Assembly: GCF_050750585.1 (NCBI RefSeq)
Contig: NZ_JBOJLM010000002.1
Span: forward strand, 301,228 to 365,227
Source of the DNA: Salinimicrobium sp050750585
GTDB taxonomy: Bacteria; Bacteroidota; Bacteroidia; Flavobacteriales; Flavobacteriaceae
Direction: 5' to 3'
Length of the DNA stretch: 64,000 bases
Position numbers and translations under genes: made by a program. The notes beneath the pieces are model-generated. The model ran no database searches, was not told the DNA's origin, and saw nothing but the letters and a program-made list of their open reading frames with translations. Below are positions 53,766 to 62,062 of the stretch, piece by piece (positions within the stretch are counted from its first letter, which is position 1; each line of letters begins with the position of its first letter).

Positions 53766-56396
53766 ATGAGTCCAGTGTCAGGAAAATCAGAGAAGAAGGT
53801 CACGCCGTTAATGCAGCAGTACAACAAGATCAAGAAGAAATATCCTGATGCCATGTTGCTGTTTAGGGTGGGCGATTTTTACGAGACTTTTGGAGAAGAT
53901 GCTGTGAAAGCTTCGCGTATTCTCAATATTGTGCTTACCAATCGCAATAATGGGAGTGAGCGCAGTGAACTGGCCGGTTTCCCACATCATTCCCTTAACA
54001 CTTACCTGCCAAAGCTGGTGAAAGCGGGGGAGCGGGTGGCCATTTGCGACCAGCTTGAAGATCCTAAACTTACCAAAACCATCGTAAAACGTGGGGTGAC
54101 CGAACTGGTAACGCCCGGCGTGGCTATGAATGATGAGGTGCTGCAAAGCAAGACCAATAATTTTTTATGTGCGGTTCACTTCGGAAAAAAGTCGCTGGGA
54201 ATCTCATTTCTGGATGTTTCTACCGGAGAATTCCTCGTTGCAGAAGGCACGGCAGACTATATTGACAAGCTACTTCAAAATTTTAGTCCCAGTGAAGTGC
54301 TGGTGCCAAAGCAGAAGAAAAAGGAATTTTACAGCAGTTTTGGGCAGGATCATCATGTGTTTTTTCTTGAAGACTGGGTGTTTAAGCACGATTACGCTTA
54401 TGAAAACCTCAATACCCACTTTAGTACAAAATCTTTGAAGGGTTTTGGAGTGGAGCACCTGCTGGAGGGAATTGTTGCGGCAGGGGCAGTACTTTATTAT
54501 CTGGGTGAGACCCAGCACCATCGCCTGCAGCACATTACCGGTATTACACGCATTGCCGAGGAGGAATATGTGTGGATGGACAGGTTTACAATCCGCAATC
54601 TTGAACTATACACTTCTAACGCTCAAAATGCTGTTACGCTGCTCGATGTTATTGATCACACTATTTCGCCTATGGGCGGGAGAATGCTGAAGCGCTGGCT
54701 GGCGTTACCTCTTAAGAATTCAGAAAAAATTAAAAGACGGCACCGGGTGGTGGCTCACCTGGTAGAGAAGACCGAAATTCTCGAAAAAACGAGAAGCCAT
54801 ATTAAGAAGATTAGTGACCTGGAACGCCTTATTTCTAAAGTAGCCACGGGTAAGGTTTGTCCGCGGGAGGTGATTCAGTTAAAGAATTCCCTGGAGGCTG
54901 TGATTCCTGTGAAAGCCCTGGCAACAGAGTCGGGGGAAGAGGCGCTTAAAGTGCTGGGGGAGAATTTGCAGAGCTGTGATTTGCTTCGGAATAAAATAAA
55001 AGAGACGCTCTACGAGGATGCGCCGGTAAATATTCAGAAGGGGAATACTGTTGCCGAAGGTTTTTCAGGCGAGCTGGATGAACTTCGAAAAATAGCATTT
55101 TCGGGCAGGGATTATTTAGATAAACTGCTGGAGCGGGAGAGTGCCGCCACCGGGATCACTTCGCTCAAGATTGGGAGCAACAACGTCTTTGGCTATTATA
55201 TTGAGGTGCGGAATGCCCATAAAAATAAAGTACCCGAGAGCTGGGTGCGAAAACAAACCCTTGTAAACGCCGAACGTTATTTTACCCAGGAGCTAAAAGA
55301 ATATGAAGCTAAAATTCTGGGGGCCGAAGAGAAAATACTGTACCTGGAGCAGGAGATCTTTTCAAATCTGGTCACCTGGATTGGAGATTATATTCAGCCG
55401 GTACAGCAGAATGCTACTATAATAGGTCAGCTGGATTGTTTGTGTTCTTTTGCGCAGCACGCGATCCTCGCAAACTACAGCAAACCCGAAATAGACGACT
55501 CTTTTGAATTGGAGATCACTAATGGAAGGCACCCGGTAATAGAGAAGCAGCTGCCTCTTTCGGAAGCTTATATTGCCAATGATGTCTACCTCGACAGGGA
55601 AGCCCAACAAATCATTATGATCACCGGGCCCAACATGAGTGGTAAGTCGGCCATTCTACGGCAAACAGCTCTCATCGTGCTCATGGCACAAATGGGCAGT
55701 TTTGTACCAGCCGGGGCGGCAAGAATTGGCCTCATTGATAAGATCTTTACAAGGGTAGGTGCCAGTGACAATATTTCTATGGGGGAATCTACTTTTATGG
55801 TAGAAATGAATGAAACGGCGAGTATTCTGAATAACCTTTCGGAAAGGAGCCTTATTTTGCTTGACGAGATTGGCCGGGGTACAAGTACCTACGACGGAAT
55901 TTCCATTGCATGGGCAATTACCGAATACCTGCATGAGCATCCTGCCAAAGCAAAGACCCTATTCGCCACTCATTATCACGAGTTGAATGATATGGGAGAA
56001 ACCTTTGGGCGTATTAAGAATTTCAATGTTTCAGTAAAAGAATTGAAAGACAATGTACTGTTTTTAAGGAAGCTGGTGCCGGGAGGCAGTGAGCACAGTT
56101 TTGGAATTCATGTGGCCCGAATGGCCGGAATGCCGCAACAGGTGTTGAGAAGGGCCAATAAGATCTTGAAAAAGCTGGAAGACTCCCACGGCATGAAAGA
56201 AAAATCGGGGGGCTTAAAGAAATCGGCAGAAGAAGATATGCAGCTTAGCTTCTTCAATCTTGATGATCCTATTCTTGAGGAGCTCAGGGAAGAGATTCAT
56301 CATCTTGATATTAATACACTTACGCCTGTAGAGGCTTTGATGAAGCTCAATGAGATCAAGCGGATGCTTACCAGCAGACAGAAGGCGGGGGTTTAA
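53766..56396 (+). CDS. mutS: DNA mismatch repair protein MutS
   Basis: An 876-residue MutS. The N-terminal mismatch-binding domain has the Phe-x-Glu motif in LLFRVGDFYETFGEDA. Connector, lever and clamp domains follow. The ATPase has Walker A ITGPNMSGKSAILRQ (about 622-636), Walker B LILLDEIGRGTSTYDG and the FATHYHEL segment. Complete. Binds mismatches and recruits MutL. Confidence 0.98.
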   Translation: MSPVSGKSEKKVTPLMQQYNKIKKKYPDAMLLFRVGDFYETFGEDAVKASRILNIVLTNRNNGSERSELAGFPHHSLNTYLPKLVKAGERVAICDQLEDPKLTKTIVKRGVTELVTPGVAMNDEVLQSKTNNFLCAVHFGKKSLGISFLDVSTGEFLVAEGTADYIDKLLQNFSPSEVLVPKQKKKEFYSSFGQDHHVFFLEDWVFKHDYAYENLNTHFSTKSLKGFGVEHLLEGIVAAGAVLYYLGETQHHRLQHITGITRIAEEEYVWMDRFTIRNLELYTSNAQNAVTLLDVIDHTISPMGGRMLKRWLALPLKNSEKIKRRHRVVAHLVEKTEILEKTRSHIKKISDLERLISKVATGKVCPREVIQLKNSLEAVIPVKALATESGEEALKVLGENLQSCDLLRNKIKETLYEDAPVNIQKGNTVAEGFSGELDELRKIAFSGRDYLDKLLERESAATGITSLKIGSNNVFGYYIEVRNAHKNKVPESWVRKQTLVNAERYFTQELKEYEAKILGAEEKILYLEQEIFSNLVTWIGDYIQPVQQNATIIGQLDCLCSFAQHAILANYSKPEIDDSFELEITNGRHPVIEKQLPLSEAYIANDVYLDREAQQIIMITGPNMSGKSAILRQTALIVLMAQMGSFVPAGAARIGLIDKIFTRVGASDNISMGESTFMVEMNETASILNNLSERSLILLDEIGRGTSTYDGISIAWAITEYLHEHPAKAKTLFATHYHELNDMGETFGRIKNFNVSVKELKDNVLFLRKLVPGGSEHSFGIHVARMAGMPQQVLRRANKILKKLEDSHGMKEKSGGLKKSAEEDMQLSFFNLDDPILEELREEIHHLDINTLTPVEALMKLNEIKRMLTSRQKAGV

Positions 56397-56503
56397 GGCT
56401 AGAAAAAACCCTGTTGTTTTTTCAAAAAAATCTTTGCCAGTTTCAGAAATGTATTAAATTTGCACCGCAATACTCTCTGGAAAGAGAGATGTTCTTTTAA
56501 AAT

Positions 56504-56576
56504 GCGAAAATAGCTCAGTTGGTAGAGCGCCACCTTGCCAAGGTGGAGGTCGCGGGTTCGAATCCCGTTTTTCGCT
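56504..56576 (+). tRNA. tRNA-Gly (GCC)
   Basis: The cloverleaf closes: acceptor GCGAAAA with TTTTCGC, D-arm TAGCTCAGTTGGTAGAGC, anticodon stem CCACC/GGTGG with loop TTGCCAA (anticodon GCC), T-arm GCGGGTTCGAATCCCG. CCA is not encoded. Confidence 0.97.
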
Positions 56577-56588
56577 CTGCATGGAGAG

Positions 56589-56613
56589 ACCCGGGTTGCC
56601 CGGGTTTGTTTTT
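56589..56613 (+). terminator. Terminator after tRNA-Gly
   Basis: ACCCGGG and CCCGGGT make a strong 7-bp GC stem with a 3-base loop, followed by TTGTTTTTT. Confidence 0.85.
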
Positions 56614-56616
56614 TAA

Positions 56617-56643
56617 ACACGTTGGGCTTAAAATCCAATGAGC
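56617..56643 (+). pseudogene. Fragment duplicating the tRNA-Leu anticodon arm
   Basis: These 27 bases match positions 56683-56709 of the tRNA-Leu gene with two differences, and cover the anticodon stem-loop (GGCTTAAAATCC). Nothing else of a tRNA surrounds them. Probably a relic of a neighbouring tRNA-Leu copy or of an old integration event. Confidence 0.65.
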
Positions 56644-56660
56644 TCCATATAAAATTCCAC

Positions 56661-56746
56661 GCTCGGATGGTGGAATTGGTAGACACGTTGGACTTAAAAT
56701 CCAATGAACAGCAATGTTCGTGCGGGTTCAAGTCCCGCTCCGAGTA
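56661..56746 (+). tRNA. tRNA-Leu (UAA), attachment site of the downstream element
   Basis: Acceptor GCTCGGA with TCCGAGT, anticodon loop CTTAAAA (anticodon TAA), long variable arm (AACAGCAATGTT) typical of tRNA-Leu, T-arm GCGGGTTCAAGTCCCGC. Its last 15 bases with the following base (56733-56747) recur at 63578-63592, so the gene hosts an integrative element yet stays intact. Confidence 0.95.
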
Positions 56747-56747
56747 C
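56733..56747 (+). other. attL: left direct repeat of the tRNA-Leu element
   Basis: TCCCGCTCCGAGTAC forms the 3' end of tRNA-Leu and is repeated exactly at 63578-63592. An upstream GGGTTC is also shared at the same distance, giving 21 matches in 24. Confidence 0.85.
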
Positions 56748-56751
56748 TTAG

Positions 56752-56798
56752 AAAACCTGTAATAGCATTGTTAATCAGTGCTTTGCAGGTTTTTTTGT
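56752..56798 (+). terminator. Terminator after tRNA-Leu, inside the element
   Basis: AAAACCTG and CAGGTTTT pair over a 26-base loop, followed by a T-run. It lies just inside the left end and would replace the native tRNA terminator that was moved to 63595. Confidence 0.6.
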
Positions 56799-56804
56799 TT
56801 GTAG

Positions 56805-56825
56805 TTTCCAAACATCTTCCAAACA
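56805..56825 (+). repeat. Two TTCCAAACA repeats near the left end, candidate arm sites
   Basis: TTCCAAACATC is followed by TTCCAAACA. The same repeat occurs three times at 63418-63450 near the right end, in the same orientation. Such paired direct repeats fit integrase arm-binding sites. Confidence 0.6.
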
Positions 56826-56961
56826 ATTCTCTTTTCCTGTCCTTTAGAGCAATCCTGTAAGTTTTAATAAGTAGCCTCAAAACGAGTTTTTTGCGTTTTT
56901 GTCGACTGTTGCAGTGAAGTTCTATTTTAATGCCCTACATTTAAGAGTAGAATTTCATTTT

Positions 56962-57351
56962 ATGAAGGAATTAAAATGGATAGGAGTTCTCCCTGCTTCT
57001 ATCTTCGCGTATATGGTTGCCAACCTTCTATCGGTTTTAGTCATTCGTTTCTTAGAGTTGTTTGATTATTCCAATGAAATGCCGGTAACCCTTTATTTAA
57101 GTTTTCTTGGTCCTGGGTTTGCTGCTGCTCTTGCCATTTATTCTGGGGTGCTGCTGGCTCCATCTTTTAAAAAAGAGGTATCTATTGTCTTGACCTTAAT
57201 CTTCTGCATTGTATTTTCAATTAGTATATTCATTGGAGTTTTCTTTAATGGTGACTGGAAATCTACTTTACCAGCCGTTGCGGGTATCCTGGGGTCTTTG
57301 ATATACTGCCTTCGCTACATTAACACAGGGAACTACAAAATAAATCTTTAG
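56962..57351 (+). CDS. Small membrane protein (four helices), element cargo
   Basis: A 129-residue protein from the ATG at 56962 (MKELKWIGV). Four hydrophobic segments are visible (about 6-28, 42-62, 68-93 and 100-117). No family is recognised. First gene inside the left end; it may be a cargo function such as immunity or superinfection exclusion, but nothing in the sequence shows this. Confidence 0.6.
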   Translation: MKELKWIGVLPASIFAYMVANLLSVLVIRFLELFDYSNEMPVTLYLSFLGPGFAAALAIYSGVLLAPSFKKEVSIVLTLIFCIVFSISIFIGVFFNGDWKSTLPAVAGILGSLIYCLRYINTGNYKINL

Positions 57352-57386
57352 GTTATGGAGCAACGTTCAACTTTATACTTTTTCAA

Positions 57387-57587
57387 ATGGTTCTAAAAAA
57401 ATACGCCGTAATTCTTTATTTTATTCTGGGTCTGGCGCTGCTCTTCGTTCTTTACTCTTTCTCCCAAAATGGGCGGTACTACCTGAGCAAGGATAACTAT
57501 TATGTTATTGATAGTCAAACGGGAGATATCTATTACAAGGACAATAAAATAAAAGGCAAAAAGAAAAAGACTCGAGTAATGTTTTAG
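57387..57587 (+). CDS. 66-residue single-pass membrane protein
   Basis: One N-terminal transmembrane helix (KYAVILYFILGLALLFVLYSF), then a tyrosine-rich extracytoplasmic part (DNYYVIDSQTGDIYYKDNK) and a basic end (KGKKKKTRVMF). It starts 35 bases after the preceding membrane protein and ends 2 bases before the next gene, so the three are likely one operon. Confidence 0.6.
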   Translation: MVLKKYAVILYFILGLALLFVLYSFSQNGRYYLSKDNYYVIDSQTGDIYYKDNKIKGKKKKTRVMF

Positions 57588-57589
57588 AT

Positions 57590-57889
57590 ATGAAATGTTC
57601 TCCAGTCAATATTATTTTCTGCCAAATCTGTAAATACCTGAACCGGGAGCAGGAAACCATTTTGATTGAGAAGTTGTCGAAAGGGAAGGAGCTAAAACCT
57701 CGGGCATACCTGAACATTTTGCTAAAAAACTTTGATGTTGAGATGTTTAAGGATAATCCCGTAATACCTGAAGATATTTGGCTGTACAATTATATAAAGT
57801 ATGAGATAACGCCCAAAAGGATACCCAAAACCGGTCTAATTGCGAAGTACGAGAGAAGAATATTTTTAAAGAACCAGAATAAAGATTAA
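57590..57889 (+). CDS. 99-residue protein of unknown function
   Basis: A basic, helical protein with two N-terminal cysteines (MKCSPVNIIFCQICKYL). It starts 2 bases after the preceding stop. No family recognised. Confidence 0.55.
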   Translation: MKCSPVNIIFCQICKYLNREQETILIEKLSKGKELKPRAYLNILLKNFDVEMFKDNPVIPEDIWLYNYIKYEITPKRIPKTGLIAKYERRIFLKNQNKD

Positions 57890-58078
57890 AAGTTTGGTTC
57901 TGTCTATGCGGTGCCGTGTTGGTATAAAGACATCTTTTTCCTTGCACCCAAACAAAACCAGTCAAATTTTAAAATGAAATCTTTATGTACAATCTAAATA
58001 GAAACGTGCCGGGGAAATATCTACAGTAGTAGTACGTCCCATTATACAAAGAAGGCATTTCACAAAATCATTAAACAA

Positions 58079-58288
58079 ATGGAAAACAATAAAGAATCAT
58101 CTTCAGAAGTTCCACAGGAGAACCTTAAACAGTCAAGAGATATTAGCGAGAGTAAAGAAGAAATTATTGCCCGACTCATGAAAATGCCCTACAAAGAGTT
58201 TCTGGCAAGAAAGGCAGGTTTTGAGGCTGCCATTAGGAAAGGACGGGAAAAATTTTTAAAAGAAGAAAAAGAAAATGATGAACAATAA
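58079..58288 (+). CDS. 69-residue charged protein
   Basis: Acidic disordered head followed by a basic helix (MKMPYKEFLARKAGFEAAIRK) and an acidic tail. It overlaps the next small gene by 14 bases. The pattern M-x-x-K-E-x(n)-A-x-x-K-G is weakly shared with that neighbour, so the two may be related. Unknown function; size and charge suit a small regulator or antirepressor. Confidence 0.55.
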   Translation: MENNKESSSEVPQENLKQSRDISESKEEIIARLMKMPYKEFLARKAGFEAAIRKGREKFLKEEKENDEQ

Positions 58289-58418
58289 TAACAAAAGATC
58301 ATGGAAAGATATGAGCACCAAGGAACTCAGATTAAGAGTAGAGGCAATGAGAAGTGCATTAAAAAAAGGAATTGATAACCGGAACATTCAGAAAGACAAT
58401 GAGGAAGGGGAAAAATAA
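58275..58418 (+). CDS. 47-residue basic protein coupled to the preceding gene
   Basis: Start at 58275 (second in-frame ATG at 58278), stop 58416-58418, overlapping the upstream gene by 14 bases. Asparagine-rich start, then a basic helix (WKDMSTKELRLRVEAMRSAL). Coupling supports a real gene. Unknown function. Confidence 0.5.
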   Translation: MMNNNNKRSWKDMSTKELRLRVEAMRSALKKGIDNRNIQKDNEEGEK

Positions 58419-58538
58419 GAAGGTGCTCCCGGGAAAAAAATAGTACCTCCCGGTTCTGAAACAAACTAAAAAATTATTGTCTGCATACGAACCGGAGACC
58501 ATATACTATGTATGGGGTCTGGATCCAAAAAGGAAAAC

Positions 58539-58575
58539 CGAATTGTTTAAGGGTATGGGGTCGAATTGTTTGAGG
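58539..58575. repeat. Direct repeat CGAATTGTTTRAGG, 23-bp spacing
   Basis: CGAATTGTTTAAGG (58539-58552) and CGAATTGTTTGAGG (58562-58575, first base 58563) flank TATGGGGT. It lies in the gap between the small genes and the end of the possible replication gene. It may be a binding site or iteron-like sequence. Confidence 0.4.
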
Positions 58576-58600
58576 ATCCTTGAATATTTTAGTTTTTTCC

Positions 58601-60103
58601 TCAGTACCTTAAATAGGTCAGGGGCAGCAACTTTTTTCTTCTTCTTGCTTCGCCAGGTTGATCTTTTTTCTGACTTAAATAAAAGGTATCTGTAAATCTT
58701 TCGAGAACTGTTTTCTTCTGCCAACCTATAGCAAAACCAGCAGTTACACCAAAGTAGTTTACTTCTGTACAATCGTATTGCAAATTCCATTTACTGTAGT
58801 ATGGTTCAAAAATCGTTTCCACTTCAGAAAAGGTTTGTTTCAAAAGTTTATTAAAATCTTCTCCCAGGTAGTAGTTAACTCCACGATGTCTGTCTGGTTC
58901 TATAAACTCCCGGTTGTTCATTTTGCTCTTTACAAGTTCTATAGTGTAAATCTCCATTATTAACGTTGCCATCTCCTGTGCCTTTTCTTCCGGTAGTTGC
59001 CTCAGGTCTTCCTGCTCATTCTCTGAAAACAAAAATGCTCCCTCTTTTAGTAATGGAATGTTATTTCCTGTAACAACACATCTACGGGTAGCAGTCGATT
59101 CTCCTATTGTGCCGTTTCGGATTATATATATGTTGGAATACGCACAATTTTCTTCTTCTGTGGGGGTCTCGGAAATGGCACAATTTTGTAACTCAGAAAA
59201 CTTTTGCTTAATTATATTTTTCAGGTCTTCGTGAATATTATATCCGGTCATGTCGAGAAGTCGTAGGTATGTCTTCTTGGAGTTGGTAAAGGTGTTTTTG
59301 CTTTTTTGTAGTTGCTTATACCAGAAATGAGTATTTAGCCTTTCCACAAGTTTTAATCTACTGTTGTTATCGAGGCCGGACAAATTAACTGAACTATCAA
59401 GTATTAAAACATCGTCGAACTCTTTTAGCAAGTTCTCAGCTAATTTTGAATAGGTTTCCGGTCTTAATAAATCCATAAGGGTATAGATGCCCAAAGAGTT
59501 TATTTTCTTGCTCTCCTGGCTCTTTATTTCAAACCTTAGCATATTTCTATCAGCATATTTTGGAAACTGTATTCCCTTTGCGTATGCCTTTATACTTAAA
59601 TATTTACTGGCCTTTCCTTTCTTGCTGAGGCTGTAACTCTTTTTACTGTACAATAGGCCGGTATCAGTTTTGAATTCATTCCGGCCATGGTATGCAAAGA
59701 AGGTTATAAGATCCTCTATTTTTATTGGGCTGAGAATATTAATCCCAAATTCAAGATTGACAATTTTGAGTTTTAATAGATCAGAATCAACTAATTCAAA
59801 AGTTGAGATAAAGGTCTGGAGTACAGAAATACAGTCTCTTACTGTGAAATCATTTGCGTTGTGTTTGTTGTCGTTGTAGAAGTAGTGCGGTTTAAAGTAA
59901 ATTACAAGGCCGTGATCGTGAAAACAGAAAACTATTCCCCTGTGAACTTTAGAAGTCTTCGCCTTTATTATTCCTTCCTGTGCCTCTTCTTTAATGTGAG
60001 ATAAACCCTCTCTATAGTCGGACCAGATTAAGGCCGGATCAGAATTAAATTTATCAATCAGTTCTTTGTCTTTGACAAATATTTTTAAATAGTCTAAAGT
60101 CAT
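58601..60103 (-). CDS. Possible replication initiator of the element
   Basis: A 500-residue protein starting at MTLDYLKIFVKD (60103). The N-terminal half has features recalling phage gene-II/Rep-type initiators: LKIVNLEFGINI, a tyrosine-containing IKAYAKGIQF and NMLRFEIKSQ, in that order. A canonical HUH motif is not evident (HDHGLVIYF is nearest). The C-terminal half is helical with four scattered cysteines (CAISETPTEEENCAY and RRCVVTG). It is the largest gene of the element and the best candidate for replication, but the assignment is weak. Confidence 0.5.
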   Translation of the reverse strand: MTLDYLKIFVKDKELIDKFNSDPALIWSDYREGLSHIKEEAQEGIIKAKTSKVHRGIVFCFHDHGLVIYFKPHYFYNDNKHNANDFTVRDCISVLQTFISTFELVDSDLLKLKIVNLEFGINILSPIKIEDLITFFAYHGRNEFKTDTGLLYSKKSYSLSKKGKASKYLSIKAYAKGIQFPKYADRNMLRFEIKSQESKKINSLGIYTLMDLLRPETYSKLAENLLKEFDDVLILDSSVNLSGLDNNSRLKLVERLNTHFWYKQLQKSKNTFTNSKKTYLRLLDMTGYNIHEDLKNIIKQKFSELQNCAISETPTEEENCAYSNIYIIRNGTIGESTATRRCVVTGNNIPLLKEGAFLFSENEQEDLRQLPEEKAQEMATLIMEIYTIELVKSKMNNREFIEPDRHRGVNYYLGEDFNKLLKQTFSEVETIFEPYYSKWNLQYDCTEVNYFGVTAGFAIGWQKKTVLERFTDTFYLSQKKDQPGEARRRKKLLPLTYLRY

Positions 60104-60164
60104 ACTAAAAATGTTAACTTTGGGTTGTGGGTATACGTTGCCGTATTCCCGAACATTGAACAAT

Positions 60165-60190
60165 AAGGGAGGAACTGAACAGCCTCCCTT
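60165..60190. terminator. Hairpin between two element genes
   Basis: AAGGGAGG (60165-60172) pairs with CCTCCCTT (60183-60190) over a 10-base loop. It lies in the 94-base gap between the 131-residue gene and the 500-residue gene and could end or attenuate the transcript on the minus strand. Confidence 0.5.
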
Positions 60191-60197
60191 TTCTTAT

Positions 60198-60593
60198 TTA
60201 GAACAGGTACGGGTGCGTTTTGAGGATCTTGTCCAGTATTCCTTTGTGTGAAGGGTAAAACCCTCTAAAAACGTCTATAATTAAGTTTCCTTTGTCTTTG
60301 TCGAACTGGAATAATAGAAGGCTCTTTCTCCCGTTAATTTTCATATCACCGTAAAAAATACCTTCCTCTAACTGGCGTAATCCTGTTTGCTGCCTTCCCC
60401 ATTTTGTTTTGTCTCTTAGGTGTAGCCAATAAAGAATACCGGATGCCTGGGAATATCCCCGGTCTTTAGAAAACTTTATCCGTTCTGTTAGAAGGTGGTG
60501 GAGGTCGCCCGGGTGTTGTTCGTAGTGTAGAACAGTCTCTAAAACTTTTGAAACTGTGAACAGGTGCCGTTTAAAATCTGCGTTACTTTGCAT
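60198..60593 (-). CDS. 131-residue protein of unknown function
   Basis: A basic alpha/beta protein with LHYEQHPGDLHHLLTERIKF and a C-terminal strand-rich part (KSLLLFQFDKDKGNLIIDVF). It starts 6 bases after the HTH gene, so the two are an operon. No family recognised. Confidence 0.6.
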   Translation of the reverse strand: MQSNADFKRHLFTVSKVLETVLHYEQHPGDLHHLLTERIKFSKDRGYSQASGILYWLHLRDKTKWGRQQTGLRQLEEGIFYGDMKINGRKSLLLFQFDKDKGNLIIDVFRGFYPSHKGILDKILKTHPYLF

Positions 60594-60599
60594 AACCAG

Positions 60600-60878
60600 T
60601 TACTTTAAAGAAATTAGACTTTCCTCTATTTCACTGCGTTTGTAGTACACGCGGTTGCCTATTCCATGGCGTTTCAATTTCCCGGACTTGCTCCAAAAAT
60701 GAACAGTTGTTAAATTCACCTTTAGCAGTTCGCTAACCTCTTTCCGGGTTAATAACTCTGTAGGCTCTTTGGGTTGAAATTCCTTTTTAAGTTCCTCAAG
60801 ATGAGGTTTAACTACGGCTGAAATAATTTCCTGTAGTTGCTCTGTTGAAATCTGTAATAGTTGAATACTTCCTTGCAT
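60600..60878 (-). CDS. Excisionase-type helix-turn-helix protein
   Basis: A 92-residue protein with an N-terminal helix (about 1-35) and a winged-helix HTH_17 domain (about 42-90): ELLTRKEVSELLKVNLTTVH, then FWSKSGKLKRHGIGNRVYY. This is the layout of Bacteroidota excisionases and regulators beside integrases. A tandem GTAC repeat directly upstream is a likely binding site. Confidence 0.85.
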   Translation of the reverse strand: MQGSIQLLQISTEQLQEIISAVVKPHLEELKKEFQPKEPTELLTRKEVSELLKVNLTTVHFWSKSGKLKRHGIGNRVYYKRSEIEESLISLK

Positions 60879-60922
60879 CGTATATGATTTTTGTTATACA
60901 ATGCAAAGGAGGGGATAGGCTT

Positions 60923-60959
60923 GTACTGTGGGAAGTACGGTTTGTACCTTTTACGGTAC
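60923..60959. promoter_or_regulatory. Tandem 21-bp GTAC operator upstream of the HTH gene
   Basis: GTAC occurs at 60923, 60935, 60944 and 60956, that is, as two 16-base GTAC-N8-GTAC units spaced exactly 21 bp apart (two helical turns). The site lies 45-80 bases upstream of the HTH gene start and just after the 316-residue gene, fitting an operator or excision-protein site. Confidence 0.55.
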
Positions 60960-60967
60960 GGGTTATT

Positions 60968-61918
60968 CTACTGGGCTTTTAGCCATTCTATAGCATCTAA
61001 ATAGGCGTTATTTCTATCGGTACTTTCAACCAGGTCGAGGGTTTTAAGTTTACCTAATATTTCTTGATATTCCTTAAAGAACCAATCTTTAAAACGTTCC
61101 GGCCGTACATGAATATATTTTTCCTCCTCATTGTACATCCGCCAGTAGAAATAGGCAATATCACTTTGCCGGGAATTTTTAAACGTTGAATTTTTCAATA
61201 GATATTGAAAGAGTTTAAACCCATTGTGTGCAAATATATGGCTGTGTGGTGGAGCTATTTCAATTCTCTTTTCTACAGTAGGGATATCTATTAATATAAA
61301 TTCATTTCCACTTTTGATAATCATTTTGCCCTGTGCCTGGAACTGCTGCCTTATGTATTCTTGTTTTTCAGTTCTGGCTCTTTCAAGTTTATACCTTAAC
61401 TTCTCAGCCTTCTGCAATAAGTTGGGGTTTGGTTGTAAATTAGGGTTTGACCTGTCTTTGGAAGTTTCTTTCCGTTTATCCAATATTTGCCCGTAGTCAA
61501 TGCCAATGTAGTTTTTATCGGTTCTCAGAAACCTTTGCTGAAAAAAAGGCAAATTATCCAAGTCTCTATAATCTTTCTTTAAGAGTTCGTTTTCTGTTAA
61601 TTCAGGATCATGTATTAGCAACTCCTGAAACCGGGCCTTAAATGTGTTCTTGTAAACCTGTAGGGAACAATCAATCCAAAAGAAATCATTTTCCAAACTG
61701 AGTAAATATAATTCAGATAAACCTTCGATAATTTTTAACTCAAATTCCTCGTACACGCTCACATCTTCTTCTGTGTGTTTAAATCCATGAAAATACTTGG
61801 TCTTTCCATGCTTCAGGCTGTCAAGTCTCGCTAATACTTTACCTATTTGGTGAAATAATTCTTCTGGTTCTTCTGAGTAAGGAGCGGACAATAACTCTTT
61901 GTCTGTATCATTCTTCAT
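60968..61918 (-). CDS. 316-residue protein of unknown function, element core gene
   Basis: A charged, helical soluble protein. Middle part (about 165-200) is a basic coiled coil (NLLQKAEKLRYKLERARTEK). The C-terminal third (IFAHNGFKLFQYLLKN to DAIEWLKAQ) is a helical domain with aromatic residues. It overlaps the small upstream gene by 11 bases. I know similar proteins only as hypotheticals in flavobacterial mobile elements. Confidence 0.6.
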   Translation of the reverse strand: MKNDTDKELLSAPYSEEPEELFHQIGKVLARLDSLKHGKTKYFHGFKHTEEDVSVYEEFELKIIEGLSELYLLSLENDFFWIDCSLQVYKNTFKARFQELLIHDPELTENELLKKDYRDLDNLPFFQQRFLRTDKNYIGIDYGQILDKRKETSKDRSNPNLQPNPNLLQKAEKLRYKLERARTEKQEYIRQQFQAQGKMIIKSGNEFILIDIPTVEKRIEIAPPHSHIFAHNGFKLFQYLLKNSTFKNSRQSDIAYFYWRMYNEEEKYIHVRPERFKDWFFKEYQEILGKLKTLDLVESTDRNNAYLDAIEWLKAQ

Positions 61919-62051
61919 TCTGCTGCCGGTTTAATTCCTTCTGCTCCTGGTATAAATCCTTCATTAATTGCTTTCTCAAAATTTCTCTCTCTTTCCGGCT
62001 ATAGGAATCCCGGTTTTCTAAATAAAAGTCTAATTGCTGTGATGTAGTCAT
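61908..62051 (-). CDS. 47-residue helical protein between integrase and core gene
   Basis: ATG at 62051, 11 bases after the integrase stop; TGA at 61908-61910, overlapping the next start by 11 bases. The product is one charged helix (DFYLENRDSYSRKEREIL, then MKDLYQEQKELNRQQNEE). Tight coupling on both sides supports a real gene. Confidence 0.6.
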   Translation of the reverse strand: MTTSQQLDFYLENRDSYSRKEREILRKQLMKDLYQEQKELNRQQNEE

Positions 62052-62062
62052 TTCTCTTGGTG

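Noticed and set aside
58477..58695. 72-residue plus-strand open frame with TTG start
   Set aside because: Its second half is antisense to the end of the 500-residue gene and its first half overlaps the direct-repeat region; no support.
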